A stretch of DNA of 8,592 bases, from assembly GCA_002430125.1 (NCBI GenBank), contig DJBQ01000171.1, forward strand, positions 1 to 8,592, in the 5' to 3' direction. Positions within the stretch are counted from its first letter, which is position 1. Each line of letters starts with the position of its first letter. Positions 1 through 5,977 of the stretch are shown here, piece after piece. The position numbers and the translations under genes were made by a program. The notes beneath the pieces are model-generated. The model was not told where the DNA came from, made no database searches, and saw only the letters and a list, made by a program, of their open reading frames with translations. Origin of the DNA: Rhodobacterales bacterium UBA5972 (GTDB taxonomy: Bacteria; Pseudomonadota; Alphaproteobacteria; Rhodobacterales; Rhodobacteraceae).

Positions 1-176
1 TGAAGGCCAAGAAAAAGCAGATGGATATCAAAACGCCTGCTGATTACGGCGTTGATGTTGCCAATCGTCTTGAGATTGTCAAAACGGTCGAACCTGCCAC
101 CCGTAAGGCCGGGGTCAAGGTTGCCGATGTAAACGAGCTGATCCAAAAGCTCCGCGATGAAGCAGGTGTAATCTGA
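1..176 (+). CDS. etfB: Electron transfer flavoprotein subunit beta, 3' end only
   Basis: This is the C-terminal 57 codons of EtfB plus a TGA stop; the first complete codon starts at base 3 and the rest lies left of the window. EtfB pairs with EtfA to form the soluble FAD/AMP-containing heterodimer that takes electrons from acyl-CoA and related dehydrogenases and passes them to the membrane ETF:quinone oxidoreductase. What is visible is the Lys-rich KAKKKQ segment, the conserved TPADYGVDV stretch and an ending of the type [19 protein letters not shown]. This is the usual C-terminus of alphaproteobacterial EtfB. The stop codon shares its final A with the etfA start (TGATG), so the two are translationally coupled. 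The assignment rests on this tail together with the etfA neighbour. Confidence 0.93.
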   Translation, partial: KAKKKQMDIKTPADYGVDVANRLEIVKTVEPATRKAGVKVADVNELIQKLRDEAGVI

Positions 177-1102
177 TGGCTGTTCTTGTTCTTGCCGAAA
201 TCACTGACGGCGAATTGGCGATGGATGCCACCGCCAAAACCGTAACCGCAGCGGTGCAAATGGGCGAAGTGACCGTTTTATGTGCTGGCGCAAATGCCAA
301 GGCGGCCGCGGCCGCGGCCGCAACTATAACCGGCGTGTCCAAAGTTTTATGCGCTGAAGACGCAGGTTTGGGCCATCGTCTGGCCGAACCAACGGCGGCG
401 TTGGTTGTGTCTTTGGCAGGTGGTTATGACCACATCGTTGCCCCCGCAACGACCGATGCGAAAAATGTGCTGCCGCGGATTGCGGCTTTGCTGGATGTGA
501 TGGTGATTTCAGATATCTCGGCGGTTGTTGATGCCAATACGTTTGAGCGCCCGATCTATGCGGGCAACGCCATTCAGACGGTACGCTCAATCGATGGCAT
601 TAAGGTTGTGTCTGTACGGACCTCGACCTTTGATGCAGCTGAAACCGGCGGCTCGGCGGCGATTGAAACCATCAGCGCGGTTGCCAATCCCGGCCTGTCG
701 GAATGGGTCGAGGATAAGGTTCAGCCATCTGATCGCCCTGAGCTGACCAGCGCCAAGATTGTGGTATCTGGTGGTCGTGGTGTCGGATCAAAAGAAAGCT
801 TTGATATTATCGAGGCCCTTGCTGACAAGCTGAACGCGGCTGTTGGTGCGTCGCGCGCCGCTGTTGACAGTGGCTATGCACCGAACGACTGGCAGGTTGG
901 CCAGACCGGCAAAGTGGTGGCGCCTGACCTATATATCGCCTGCGGTATTTCCGGTGCGATCCAGCATCTGGCTGGTATGAAAGACAGCAAAGTGATAGTC
1001 GCGATCAACAAAGACGAAGAGGCACCGATCTTTCAGGTAGCTGATTACGGCTTGGTTGCCGATCTCTTTGTGGCAGTTCCCGAACTGACCAAAGCGCTGT
1101 AA
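176..1102 (+). CDS. etfA: Electron transfer flavoprotein subunit alpha
   Basis: EtfA binds the redox-active FAD of the ETF heterodimer, which carries electrons from acyl-CoA dehydrogenases to ubiquinone via ETF-QO. The protein has 308 residues, normal for the bacterial family. The N-terminal half (about 1-185) is the alpha/beta domain shared with EtfB. The C-terminal half is the FAD domain, with SGGRGVGS at 198-205, the [14 protein letters not shown] segment at 232-245, and the family signature running from LYIACGISG (252-260) through IQH, GM and AIN to about 278. The APIF and ADYG motifs near the end are also typical. The start overlaps the etfB stop by one base, with AGG about nine bases upstream inside etfB. 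Residues 43-49 are seven consecutive alanines encoded by a GCGGCC repeat. The gene ends just before a strong terminator hairpin. Confidence 0.97.
   Translation: MAVLVLAEITDGELAMDATAKTVTAAVQMGEVTVLCAGANAKAAAAAAATITGVSKVLCAEDAGLGHRLAEPTAALVVSLAGGYDHIVAPATTDAKNVLPRIAALLDVMVISDISAVVDANTFERPIYAGNAIQTVRSIDGIKVVSVRTSTFDAAETGGSAAIETISAVANPGLSEWVEDKVQPSDRPELTSAKIVVSGGRGVGSKESFDIIEALADKLNAAVGASRAAVDSGYAPNDWQVGQTGKVVAPDLYIACGISGAIQHLAGMKDSKVIVAINKDEEAPIFQVADYGLVADLFVAVPELTKAL
302..321 (+). repeat. GCGGCC hexamer repeat within etfA (poly-alanine)
   Basis: Three perfect tandem GCGGCC units (302-319), followed by GC, encode Ala43-Ala49 together with the next base. Three overlapping GCGGCCGC palindromes result. 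EtfA proteins are commonly alanine-rich here, so the protein tolerates it. The perfect hexamer periodicity is a potential site of in-frame slippage. Confidence 0.85.
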
Positions 1103-1121
1103 TCATCCAGCATATGAAGTA

Positions 1122-1146
1122 AAAACCCGCCCACGTGGCGGGTTTT
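1122..1146. terminator. Bidirectional intrinsic terminator between etfA and a convergent gene
   Basis: A 10-bp perfect inverted repeat has left arm AAAACCCGCC (1122-1131), loop CACGT and right arm GGCGGGTTTT (1137-1146). The GC-rich core is flanked by an A tract on one side and a T tract on the other, so it can end transcription on both strands. It lies 19 bases after the etfA stop and 6 bases beyond the stop of the convergent minus-strand gene. This is the only clear rho-independent terminator I see in the window. Confidence 0.9.
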
Positions 1147-1152
1147 ATTGTT

Positions 1153-1980
1153 TTATAACAATGATTTCAGCACATCTTGCAGACGAGCCGCGGTTTCCTG
1201 ATGAAACAGTGGCCCGGGCATTTGCGCAGCGGCTGCCTGTTCAGGCGGTACAAACAACATCCCGTTGGTGCCGGCGTTTTTGGCCTGAGGCGAGGCAATC
1301 GCCTCGACCACTTTGGTGACCAGCGGACTGAGCGTATCAAGCATTGTCTGATCGATGAACAAAGGATCAGGGCCAAGTCCGCTGGGCTGGATCGCATCCC
1401 CTGGCGCGTGATCGGACATCCAAAGCAACACGGTTTTACCGTCGATCATTTCTAAAAGCGTTCGCATACGTGACAGCCACGCCTGTTTCAACTCGTCGAC
1501 CACAATGGAAAACTGATCAGCATTTGCTGCCAGCAGCGTGTTCAGCAGATGCCGGGTATAGTGGATTTCGGAAAAATCCACCTCGCGGTAAAGCGTCTCC
1601 AGCATCTTTGACGGTTTGACGAACCGGTCATTCTGTCGCGGATGCACGGAATAGAACCGGTTTGACAGATTATGCGCGCCGGTGACGCCGATCACGGTTA
1701 CCTGTGCCGCGCCGCATGCCAGCAGCAAAGACGGGTCTTTCAGATACTTGTCGACACCCGCATTTACCGCACCGAAGTTGGCGCAAACCACCCCCAGACT
1801 TTCCTGGAGTATGCCGACGAAAGGATTAGCGACAAATTTTCCGAAGGTCTCCGTCGAGCCGATGAAGGCGCAATAGGGCCCGGTTAGATCCGGCCTTGGA
1901 CCGCGAAACCGCGATTTTGATCTTTCGTGACGATATAGACAATAGTCTAGCGAACCGCGCGTAATACGGTCAAACTTCAT
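1153..1980 (-). CDS. DUF6473-type protein of unknown function, possible SGNH-like fold
   Basis: I recognise the overall pattern as the rhodobacteral family annotated DUF6473; no function is established to my knowledge. I chose ATG at 1980 (275 residues) over GTG at 1989, because AGGGTGG lies about eight bases upstream of the ATG and would overlap the start region of the GTG form. There is no signal peptide or obvious membrane segment, so it is probably cytoplasmic. Visible blocks are FRGPRPDL (25-32), IGSTETFG (40-47), NFGAVNAGVD (68-77), TGAHNLSNRFYSVHPRQNDRF (100-120, key residues Gly101, Asn104, Asn107), LLWMSDHAPGD (185-195) and a C-terminal LFHQETAARL with His260. The order Ser42, Gly/Asn block, Asn, late His resembles SGNH-hydrolase blocks; that is my inference and weaker than the family assignment. 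The gene is convergent with etfA and divergent from hbdA. Confidence 0.8.
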   Translation of the reverse strand: MKFDRITRGSLDYCLYRHERSKSRFRGPRPDLTGPYCAFIGSTETFGKFVANPFVGILQESLGVVCANFGAVNAGVDKYLKDPSLLLACGAAQVTVIGVTGAHNLSNRFYSVHPRQNDRFVKPSKMLETLYREVDFSEIHYTRHLLNTLLAANADQFSIVVDELKQAWLSRMRTLLEMIDGKTVLLWMSDHAPGDAIQPSGLGPDPLFIDQTMLDTLSPLVTKVVEAIASPQAKNAGTNGMLFVPPEQAAAAQMPGPLFHQETAARLQDVLKSLL

Positions 1981-2162
1981 GGGAACCACCCTATTTAATA
2001 CTCACCCACAGACAGGTTCGCGCAAAGGTCTTGCCAAAAAGCTAAAGCTAAAACTTGATGCTTTTCCCAAGACGACAATGGACTTGCCCTTGGGCTGTTG
2101 GGGCGCTTAAGGTGCGCCACGAAACCCGAATAAAGGGTGCGATAGGCAAGAGGGCTGAGGGC
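1981..2162. other. Divergent intergenic region between the DUF6473 gene and hbdA
   Basis: These 182 bases must hold the starts of transcription for two divergent genes. I see no convincing consensus promoter. Weak structure includes GGCGC/GCGCC arms (2102-2106 and 2114-2118) around TTAAGGT, and a GCTAAA duplication (2041-2052). An open frame continues upstream of hbdA to an ATG at 2055, but its 36 extra codons encode no conserved sequence. I read this stretch as non-coding leader. Confidence 0.5.
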
Positions 2163-3038
2163 ATGAAGATCACCAAAGTGGGTATAGTTGGCGCTGGCCA
2201 GATGGGAAATGGCATCGCGCATGTCTTTGCTTTGGCTGGATTTGATGTGACGTTGAACGATATTTCGCCCGATGCACTTGCCAGTTCGATCGAGATCATG
2301 AAAGGTAATATGTCGCGCCAAGTCGGGCGCGGAAAAATCACCGACGACCAGATGCAGGCAGCCCTTAGGCGGATCACAACGACGTCGGTTTTGGCTGATC
2401 TTGGGCCGTCGGATTTGATCATCGAGGCGGCGACCGAACGAGAATCAATCAAACAAGTGATTTTTGAGGACCTGTTGCCACATATCGGACCGGAAACGAT
2501 TCTGGCGTCAAACACCTCGTCAATCTCGATCACGCGACTGGCCTCGCGCACCGACCGGCCCGGCAAGTTCATGGGCGTACATTTTATGAACCCGGTGCCG
2601 GTGATGGAACTGGTCGAACTGATCCGCGGAATTGCGACGGACGAAGCCACGGTTCAGGCGATGAAAGACGTGGTCAAGCGGTTGGGCAAAGTTGCCAGTT
2701 CAGCCGAGGATTTCCCCGCATTCATAGTAAACCGAATTCTTATGCCGATGATAAACGAAGCGATTTACACACTTTATGAGGGCGTTGGATCAGTCGAGGG
2801 CATTGATACATCAATGAAATTAGGCGCGCACCATCCGATGGGGCCGCTTGAACTGGCAGACTTTATCGGGCTTGATACCTGCCTTGCGATTATGAATGTG
2901 TTGCATGAGGGTCTGGCCGACACCAAGTACCGCCCTTGTCCGCTGCTGACCAAATATGTCGAAGCCGGTTGGTTGGGCCGTAAGACCCATCGCGGGTTTT
3001 ACGACTATCGCGGCGAGGTGCCGGTGCCGACGCGCTGA
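2163..3038 (+). CDS. hbdA: 3-hydroxybutyryl-CoA dehydrogenase
   Basis: This soluble NAD(P)-dependent enzyme interconverts 3-hydroxybutyryl-CoA and acetoacetyl-CoA in short-chain beta-oxidation, butanoate and polyhydroxybutyrate metabolism. The chosen ATG gives 291 residues, close to the family's roughly 282-295, and places the Rossmann dinucleotide motif GAGQMGNGIAH at 10-20. GAGGG-type sequence lies just upstream. Relative to clostridial Hbd the numbering is offset by two, and all catalytic positions are present: Ser119 in SNTSS, His140 in VHFMNPVPVMELVE, Glu152 and Asn190 in FIVNRILMPMINEA. The C-terminal helical domain has HHPMGPLELADFIGLD (223-238) and WLGRKTHRGFYDY (270-282), then a nine-residue tail. 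Proximity to etfBA fits a shared role in acyl-CoA oxidation. The gene is convergent with the downstream operon, with 28 bases between stops and no clear hairpin. Confidence 0.96.
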   Translation: MKITKVGIVGAGQMGNGIAHVFALAGFDVTLNDISPDALASSIEIMKGNMSRQVGRGKITDDQMQAALRRITTTSVLADLGPSDLIIEAATERESIKQVIFEDLLPHIGPETILASNTSSISITRLASRTDRPGKFMGVHFMNPVPVMELVELIRGIATDEATVQAMKDVVKRLGKVASSAEDFPAFIVNRILMPMINEAIYTLYEGVGSVEGIDTSMKLGAHHPMGPLELADFIGLDTCLAIMNVLHEGLADTKYRPCPLLTKYVEAGWLGRKTHRGFYDYRGEVPVPTR

Positions 3039-3066
3039 AACCACCGGACAGGCGACCGCGTCAGTT

Positions 3067-3915
3067 TTATTCCTTTAACGCCAGCGCTGTCTTTTTCAAA
3101 TGCGCCATGAAACCGCGCGGATCATCAACCCACGGATCAATCTGGTCGCGATCAATCACCGGACCAATCACCGGCTTTTGCGGCCTGTTCATCGCATAGG
3201 CAATTTCGTGCAGTAACAAACCCTGCCGGATGGTAATCGACAGCTTGTTGGCAATCTGAAACCAACGGCTGTTTTGACCGGGGAAATACACCGGCACCAC
3301 CTTTGCTTTGCTTTTCAGGATCATCTTGGCGGTGAAAGGCAGCCAATCAGCCTCGAGGGCCGGGCCGAACCAATCTGGGGATGTGGCGACTTGCCCGGCC
3401 GGGAACAGGATAATCACTCCGTTATCTTTCAAATGCTCCATCGCCAGCTTGCGCATTGCAATGTTCATTTTGATCGCGTCAGGTTCGTGCGGAAAGGCAA
3501 CGGGCAGCATGTGGTATTGGATGATCGGCACATTGGTCAGCAATGACCGGGTGAGAATTTTGTAATCCTGTCGCACCCGGCTGACCAAATCGGCAAGGAT
3601 CATGCCATCCACCAGCCCATGCGGGTGGTTTGCGACGATTACGACAGGACCGGTCGCCGGTATATTGGCGATCTGTTCGGCCGGGGTTTTAAGGTCGATC
3701 TGCAGAAGAACAATTGCACGACGCCAGAAATCGGTACTTTTGACTTGACCAGCGGCTTCGAATTTGCGCACCAGTTTGAGCAGGGTCAACTTGCCCGTCA
3801 GCCATTCGACCACCCGAATGACATTTGCCTTGAAAGGATTGGTGAACGTGCCTGCATAGGACAAATTGCGGCCTTTATACGGCGTTTCGTCCAATGGTTG
3901 CAGGTCGTCTTGCAC
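3067..3915 (-). CDS. salA: PlsC-family lysolipid O-acyltransferase, probable SalA (sulfur-containing aminolipid synthesis)
   Basis: The 282-residue protein has the acyltransferase block NHPHGLVDG (96-104), a variant of the NHxxxxD catalytic motif with His97 and Asp103, and FPAGQVATS (171-179), the PlsC block binding the acceptor. VVPVYFPGQNS (about 206-216) is typical of the group. It should move an acyl chain onto a lysolipid at the inner face of the cytoplasmic membrane; there is no strong transmembrane helix. Roseobacters are known to use a divergent PlsC-like enzyme, SalA, to make a sulfur-containing aminolipid. The position immediately after HPr and beside hbdA agrees with where I recall salA lying in Ruegeria, but I cannot confirm orthology here. 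Alternatives are OlsA-type or general lysophosphatidic acid acyltransferase. The start is GTG with GGGGGC upstream. It follows ptsH by 37 bases and is probably the last gene of the chvI operon. Confidence 0.85.
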   Translation of the reverse strand: MQDDLQPLDETPYKGRNLSYAGTFTNPFKANVIRVVEWLTGKLTLLKLVRKFEAAGQVKSTDFWRRAIVLLQIDLKTPAEQIANIPATGPVVIVANHPHGLVDGMILADLVSRVRQDYKILTRSLLTNVPIIQYHMLPVAFPHEPDAIKMNIAMRKLAMEHLKDNGVIILFPAGQVATSPDWFGPALEADWLPFTAKMILKSKAKVVPVYFPGQNSRWFQIANKLSITIRQGLLLHEIAYAMNRPQKPVIGPVIDRDQIDPWVDDPRGFMAHLKKTALALKE

Positions 3916-3952
3916 GGGAAGCCCCCAGTTTACATGTCGTGGTGCGAACGGA

Positions 3953-4222
3953 TCAGTGCGCCTCGCCGAAGCGGCTATTTACCAATTCTTTAAGGGCCAC
4001 TGCAAGGGCTGCCGCTTCGGCACCTTCGGTTTTAACCTGAATTTTCGTCCCGTTCGAGGCAGCCAGCATCAACAGACCCATAATCGAGTCACCCGAGACG
4101 GTCATTCCGTCCTTGGATACTTGAGCCGAGGCATCGAACCCTTCAACGGTTTCCACGAATTTGGCAGAGGCACGGGCGTGTAAGCCCTTGACATTAATAA
4201 TGGATAGGGTCTGTTCGTACAT
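3953..4222 (-). CDS. ptsH: HPr phosphocarrier protein of the PTS
   Basis: HPr accepts phosphate from a PTS enzyme I (not encoded in this window) and passes it to EIIA. The ATG at 4222 gives 89 residues, the normal size; a TTG one codon upstream is less likely, and GGA sits eight bases before the ATG. The active-site motif KGLHARASAKF places the phospho-accepting histidine at residue 15 with Arg17. The regulatory site is also present: GDSIMGLLML puts serine at residue 46, the residue phosphorylated by HprK. Having both sites, with hprK in the same operon, implies regulation of phosphoryl flow as well as transfer. The gene follows the EIIA stop by 19 bases. Confidence 0.96.
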   Translation of the reverse strand: MYEQTLSIINVKGLHARASAKFVETVEGFDASAQVSKDGMTVSGDSIMGLLMLAASNGTKIQVKTEGAEAAALAVALKELVNSRFGEAH

Positions 4223-4241
4223 CAATAAAGTCCGTTCAATG

Positions 4242-4625
4242 TTATCCGTCGCAGCAATCTATATACTTGCGGCCTGCTTCAAGAGCAGCCTTAACTGCCA
4301 CCGGCACCGTGCAGTGGCGGGATTTCGCCAATTTTACCAGCATCGGCAGGTTGGCACCATAAACGATCTTGCGGTCCGTCGCGTTGCAGGCCGGTATTGA
4401 CAAATTTGACGGCGAGCCGCCAAACATATCAGTGACCAGTACGACGCCATCGCCGGTATCGACATCATCTGCCGCCGCCTTGATTTCCTGCTGTTTTTGA
4501 TCCCGGTCATGATCCGCCTCGATCGAAATCGTGCGAATTCCCGGCTGTTTGCCCACCACGTGTTCCATTGCGGCCAGATATTCATTGGCCAGACCGCCAT
4601 GAGCAACAATCACAATACCTATCAA
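4242..4625 (-). CDS. manX: Mannose-type PTS EIIA protein (regulatory)
   Basis: The 127-residue protein is a stand-alone mannose-family EIIA domain. The N-terminus MIGIVIVAHGGLA carries the phosphorylatable histidine at residue 9, and DMFGGSPSN (66-74) is the second family motif. It would receive phosphate from HPr. No EIIB, EIIC or EIID gene is present, so sugar transport is unlikely from this locus; in alphaproteobacteria such proteins act in the regulatory PTS. The start is TTG at 4625, chosen because it begins exactly at the conserved family N-terminus and the next methionine (residue 20) would remove His9. A GGGGACGC stretch sits just upstream. It begins 11 bases after the rapZ stop. The symbol manX follows rhizobial usage. 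Confidence 0.92.
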   Translation of the reverse strand: MIGIVIVAHGGLANEYLAAMEHVVGKQPGIRTISIEADHDRDQKQQEIKAAADDVDTGDGVVLVTDMFGGSPSNLSIPACNATDRKIVYGANLPMLVKLAKSRHCTVPVAVKAALEAGRKYIDCCDG

Positions 4626-4636
4626 GCGTCCCCGTC

Positions 4637-5545
4637 CTATTGGCCAAGATGCGCGCCCCCCGCACGCCGTTCAAGTTCCCGGTGGCGAATAGACACCTGC
4701 CATGCTTTTTCTGCAAGTGCATTCGCCAGACATTCGGTCACATAAACCGAGCGGTGTTGCCCACCGGTACACCCAAGACCCAAAGTGAAGTGGGATTTAC
4801 CCTCGGTTCGGTATGCGGGTAGCAAAAGTTCGACCAAATCAAGGATACGGGTGAAAAAGGGCTCGAAGTTTTCGTCCTGTTTGATATAGGCGCCAACCTG
4901 GGCGTCCTGACCGTTAAGGGCGCGCAAGGTTTTGTCCCAATGCGGGTTTCGCAGGAACCGGCAATCCAGCACCATATCCAACCCATGCGGCAAGCCGCGT
5001 TTATAGGAAAAAGATTGCACCGATACTGCCATGCCCTGATCGGATTCCGAGCCAAACAACTTGGCGATTTCAGCCCTAAGGTCATGCGGCGTGGTTTCTG
5101 AGGTGTCGATCAGGATATCGGCGCGTTCACGCAAGCCGCCCAGCAACGCCAGTTCGCGGGTAATACCGTCAAGCGGGGTTTCATCAGGCGCCAAGGGATG
5201 ACGGCGGCGGGTTTCAGAATACCGGCGGGCCAGGACATCGGTGCTGCATTCCAAAAACAGCAACGAGCCGTCAAATTCCGTCTCGAGCGAGATGATATCG
5301 ATCACCTTAATCAACGAACCGGCGTTGAAATCCCGGTTTCGCACATCCACACCAAGCGCCAGATGCCTCCCGAGCGGCGGGCCAGACAGAAGTCGCGGCA
5401 AAAGCGTCAGGGGCAGATTGTCAATCGCCTCGAACCCCAGATCCTCGAGCGCGTGGATCGCTGTTGATCGACCAGCGCCCGAGGGACCAGTGACAAGCAC
5501 GACCTTTTGCGGGCCTTTTAATTTGGAGACAGGATCGCTGGGCAT
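4637..5545 (-). CDS. rapZ: RNase adapter protein RapZ (YvcJ-type nucleotide-binding protein)
   Basis: The 302-residue protein has the N-terminal P-loop VTGPSGAGRST (18-28) with arginine in place of the usual Walker A lysine. LEDLGFEAIDNLP (33-45) follows, then the C-terminal domain with GCTGGQHRS (278-286). In E. coli RapZ guides RNase E to the GlmZ small RNA and its C-terminal domain senses glucosamine-6-phosphate, coupling to cell-wall precursor supply. GlmY/GlmZ are not known from alphaproteobacteria, so the target here is open. Location between hprK and EIIA matches the common proteobacterial grouping with PTS genes. The ATG directly abuts the hprK stop with no intervening base, so translation is probably coupled. 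Confidence 0.95.
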   Translation of the reverse strand: MPSDPVSKLKGPQKVVLVTGPSGAGRSTAIHALEDLGFEAIDNLPLTLLPRLLSGPPLGRHLALGVDVRNRDFNAGSLIKVIDIISLETEFDGSLLFLECSTDVLARRYSETRRRHPLAPDETPLDGITRELALLGGLRERADILIDTSETTPHDLRAEIAKLFGSESDQGMAVSVQSFSYKRGLPHGLDMVLDCRFLRNPHWDKTLRALNGQDAQVGAYIKQDENFEPFFTRILDLVELLLPAYRTEGKSHFTLGLGCTGGQHRSVYVTECLANALAEKAWQVSIRHRELERRAGGAHLGQ

Positions 5546-5977
5546 TTAATCCACACGGGCGGCTTGAAGATACAGATGAATTGCAGGTGCCAGATTGGTC
5601 AAGTCGCCGCCGTTTATCAAATCAATTCTGACACCCAATATCGTGATCGTCTGTCGGTCAGGCAACCGTTGGGTGGCTGGCCTGCCCAGATCGACAACAA
5701 GTCGCACAATGGCGGGCCCGTGATAGGGGCTGGGTAAAATGCCAATGCCGCGCGCTTCGATAAGACCCTCAAGGTTTGTTGGTGCAGATGCAATCAAGCA
5801 GCCGTCGTGGCAGTTCACGGTGGTGCGATCATCGGCGACCAGTAGCAAACCACGCGAAATCAGATCAAGCGCCAGCGCAGATTTTCCACTGCCAGATGGG
5901 CCGGTGATCAGTACGGCCTTGCCCCCGACCGCAACCGTACTGGCGTGCAAAATCGTACTGTCGGCATTTGGTGTCAC
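5546..5977 (-). CDS. hprK: HPr kinase/phosphorylase, short alphaproteobacterial form
   Basis: HprK phosphorylates and dephosphorylates HPr on serine 46 in response to metabolite and phosphate levels. At 143 residues this is about half the Firmicutes length (about 310) and corresponds to the C-terminal catalytic domain alone, as is usual in alphaproteobacteria. The Walker A motif is GPSGSGKS (26-33). VADD with Asp49/Asp50 is the acidic catalytic segment, and EARGIGILP (74-82) is the HprK signature loop. The start is GTG at 5977, overlapping the chvG stop in a GTGA arrangement, so it is translationally coupled to the sensor kinase. Its target, with Ser46 intact, lies two genes downstream of rapZ in the same transcript. 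Confidence 0.95.
   Translation of the reverse strand: MTPNADSTILHASTVAVGGKAVLITGPSGSGKSALALDLISRGLLLVADDRTTVNCHDGCLIASAPTNLEGLIEARGIGILPSPYHGPAIVRLVVDLGRPATQRLPDRQTITILGVRIDLINGGDLTNLAPAIHLYLQAARVD

Noticed and set aside
1981..1989. GTG start at 1989 for the DUF6473 gene
   Set aside because: It would add only three residues, and the AGGGTGG sequence is correctly spaced for the ATG at 1980 but not for the GTG.
2055..2162. In-frame upstream extension of hbdA beginning at ATG 2055
   Set aside because: The 36 extra codons precede the Rossmann fold, show no conserved residues and would make the enzyme longer than the family; the ATG at 2163 has GAGGG-type sequence just upstream.
2048..2650. 200-codon open frame on the minus strand opposite hbdA
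   Set aside because: It is fully antisense to a gene with clear catalytic motifs, its predicted protein has no recognisable domain and its open length follows from the high-GC codon pattern of hbdA.
3039..3066. Terminator between hbdA and the convergent acyltransferase gene
   Set aside because: No stem of useful length with a T tract could be found in the short gap; only a short T run is present.
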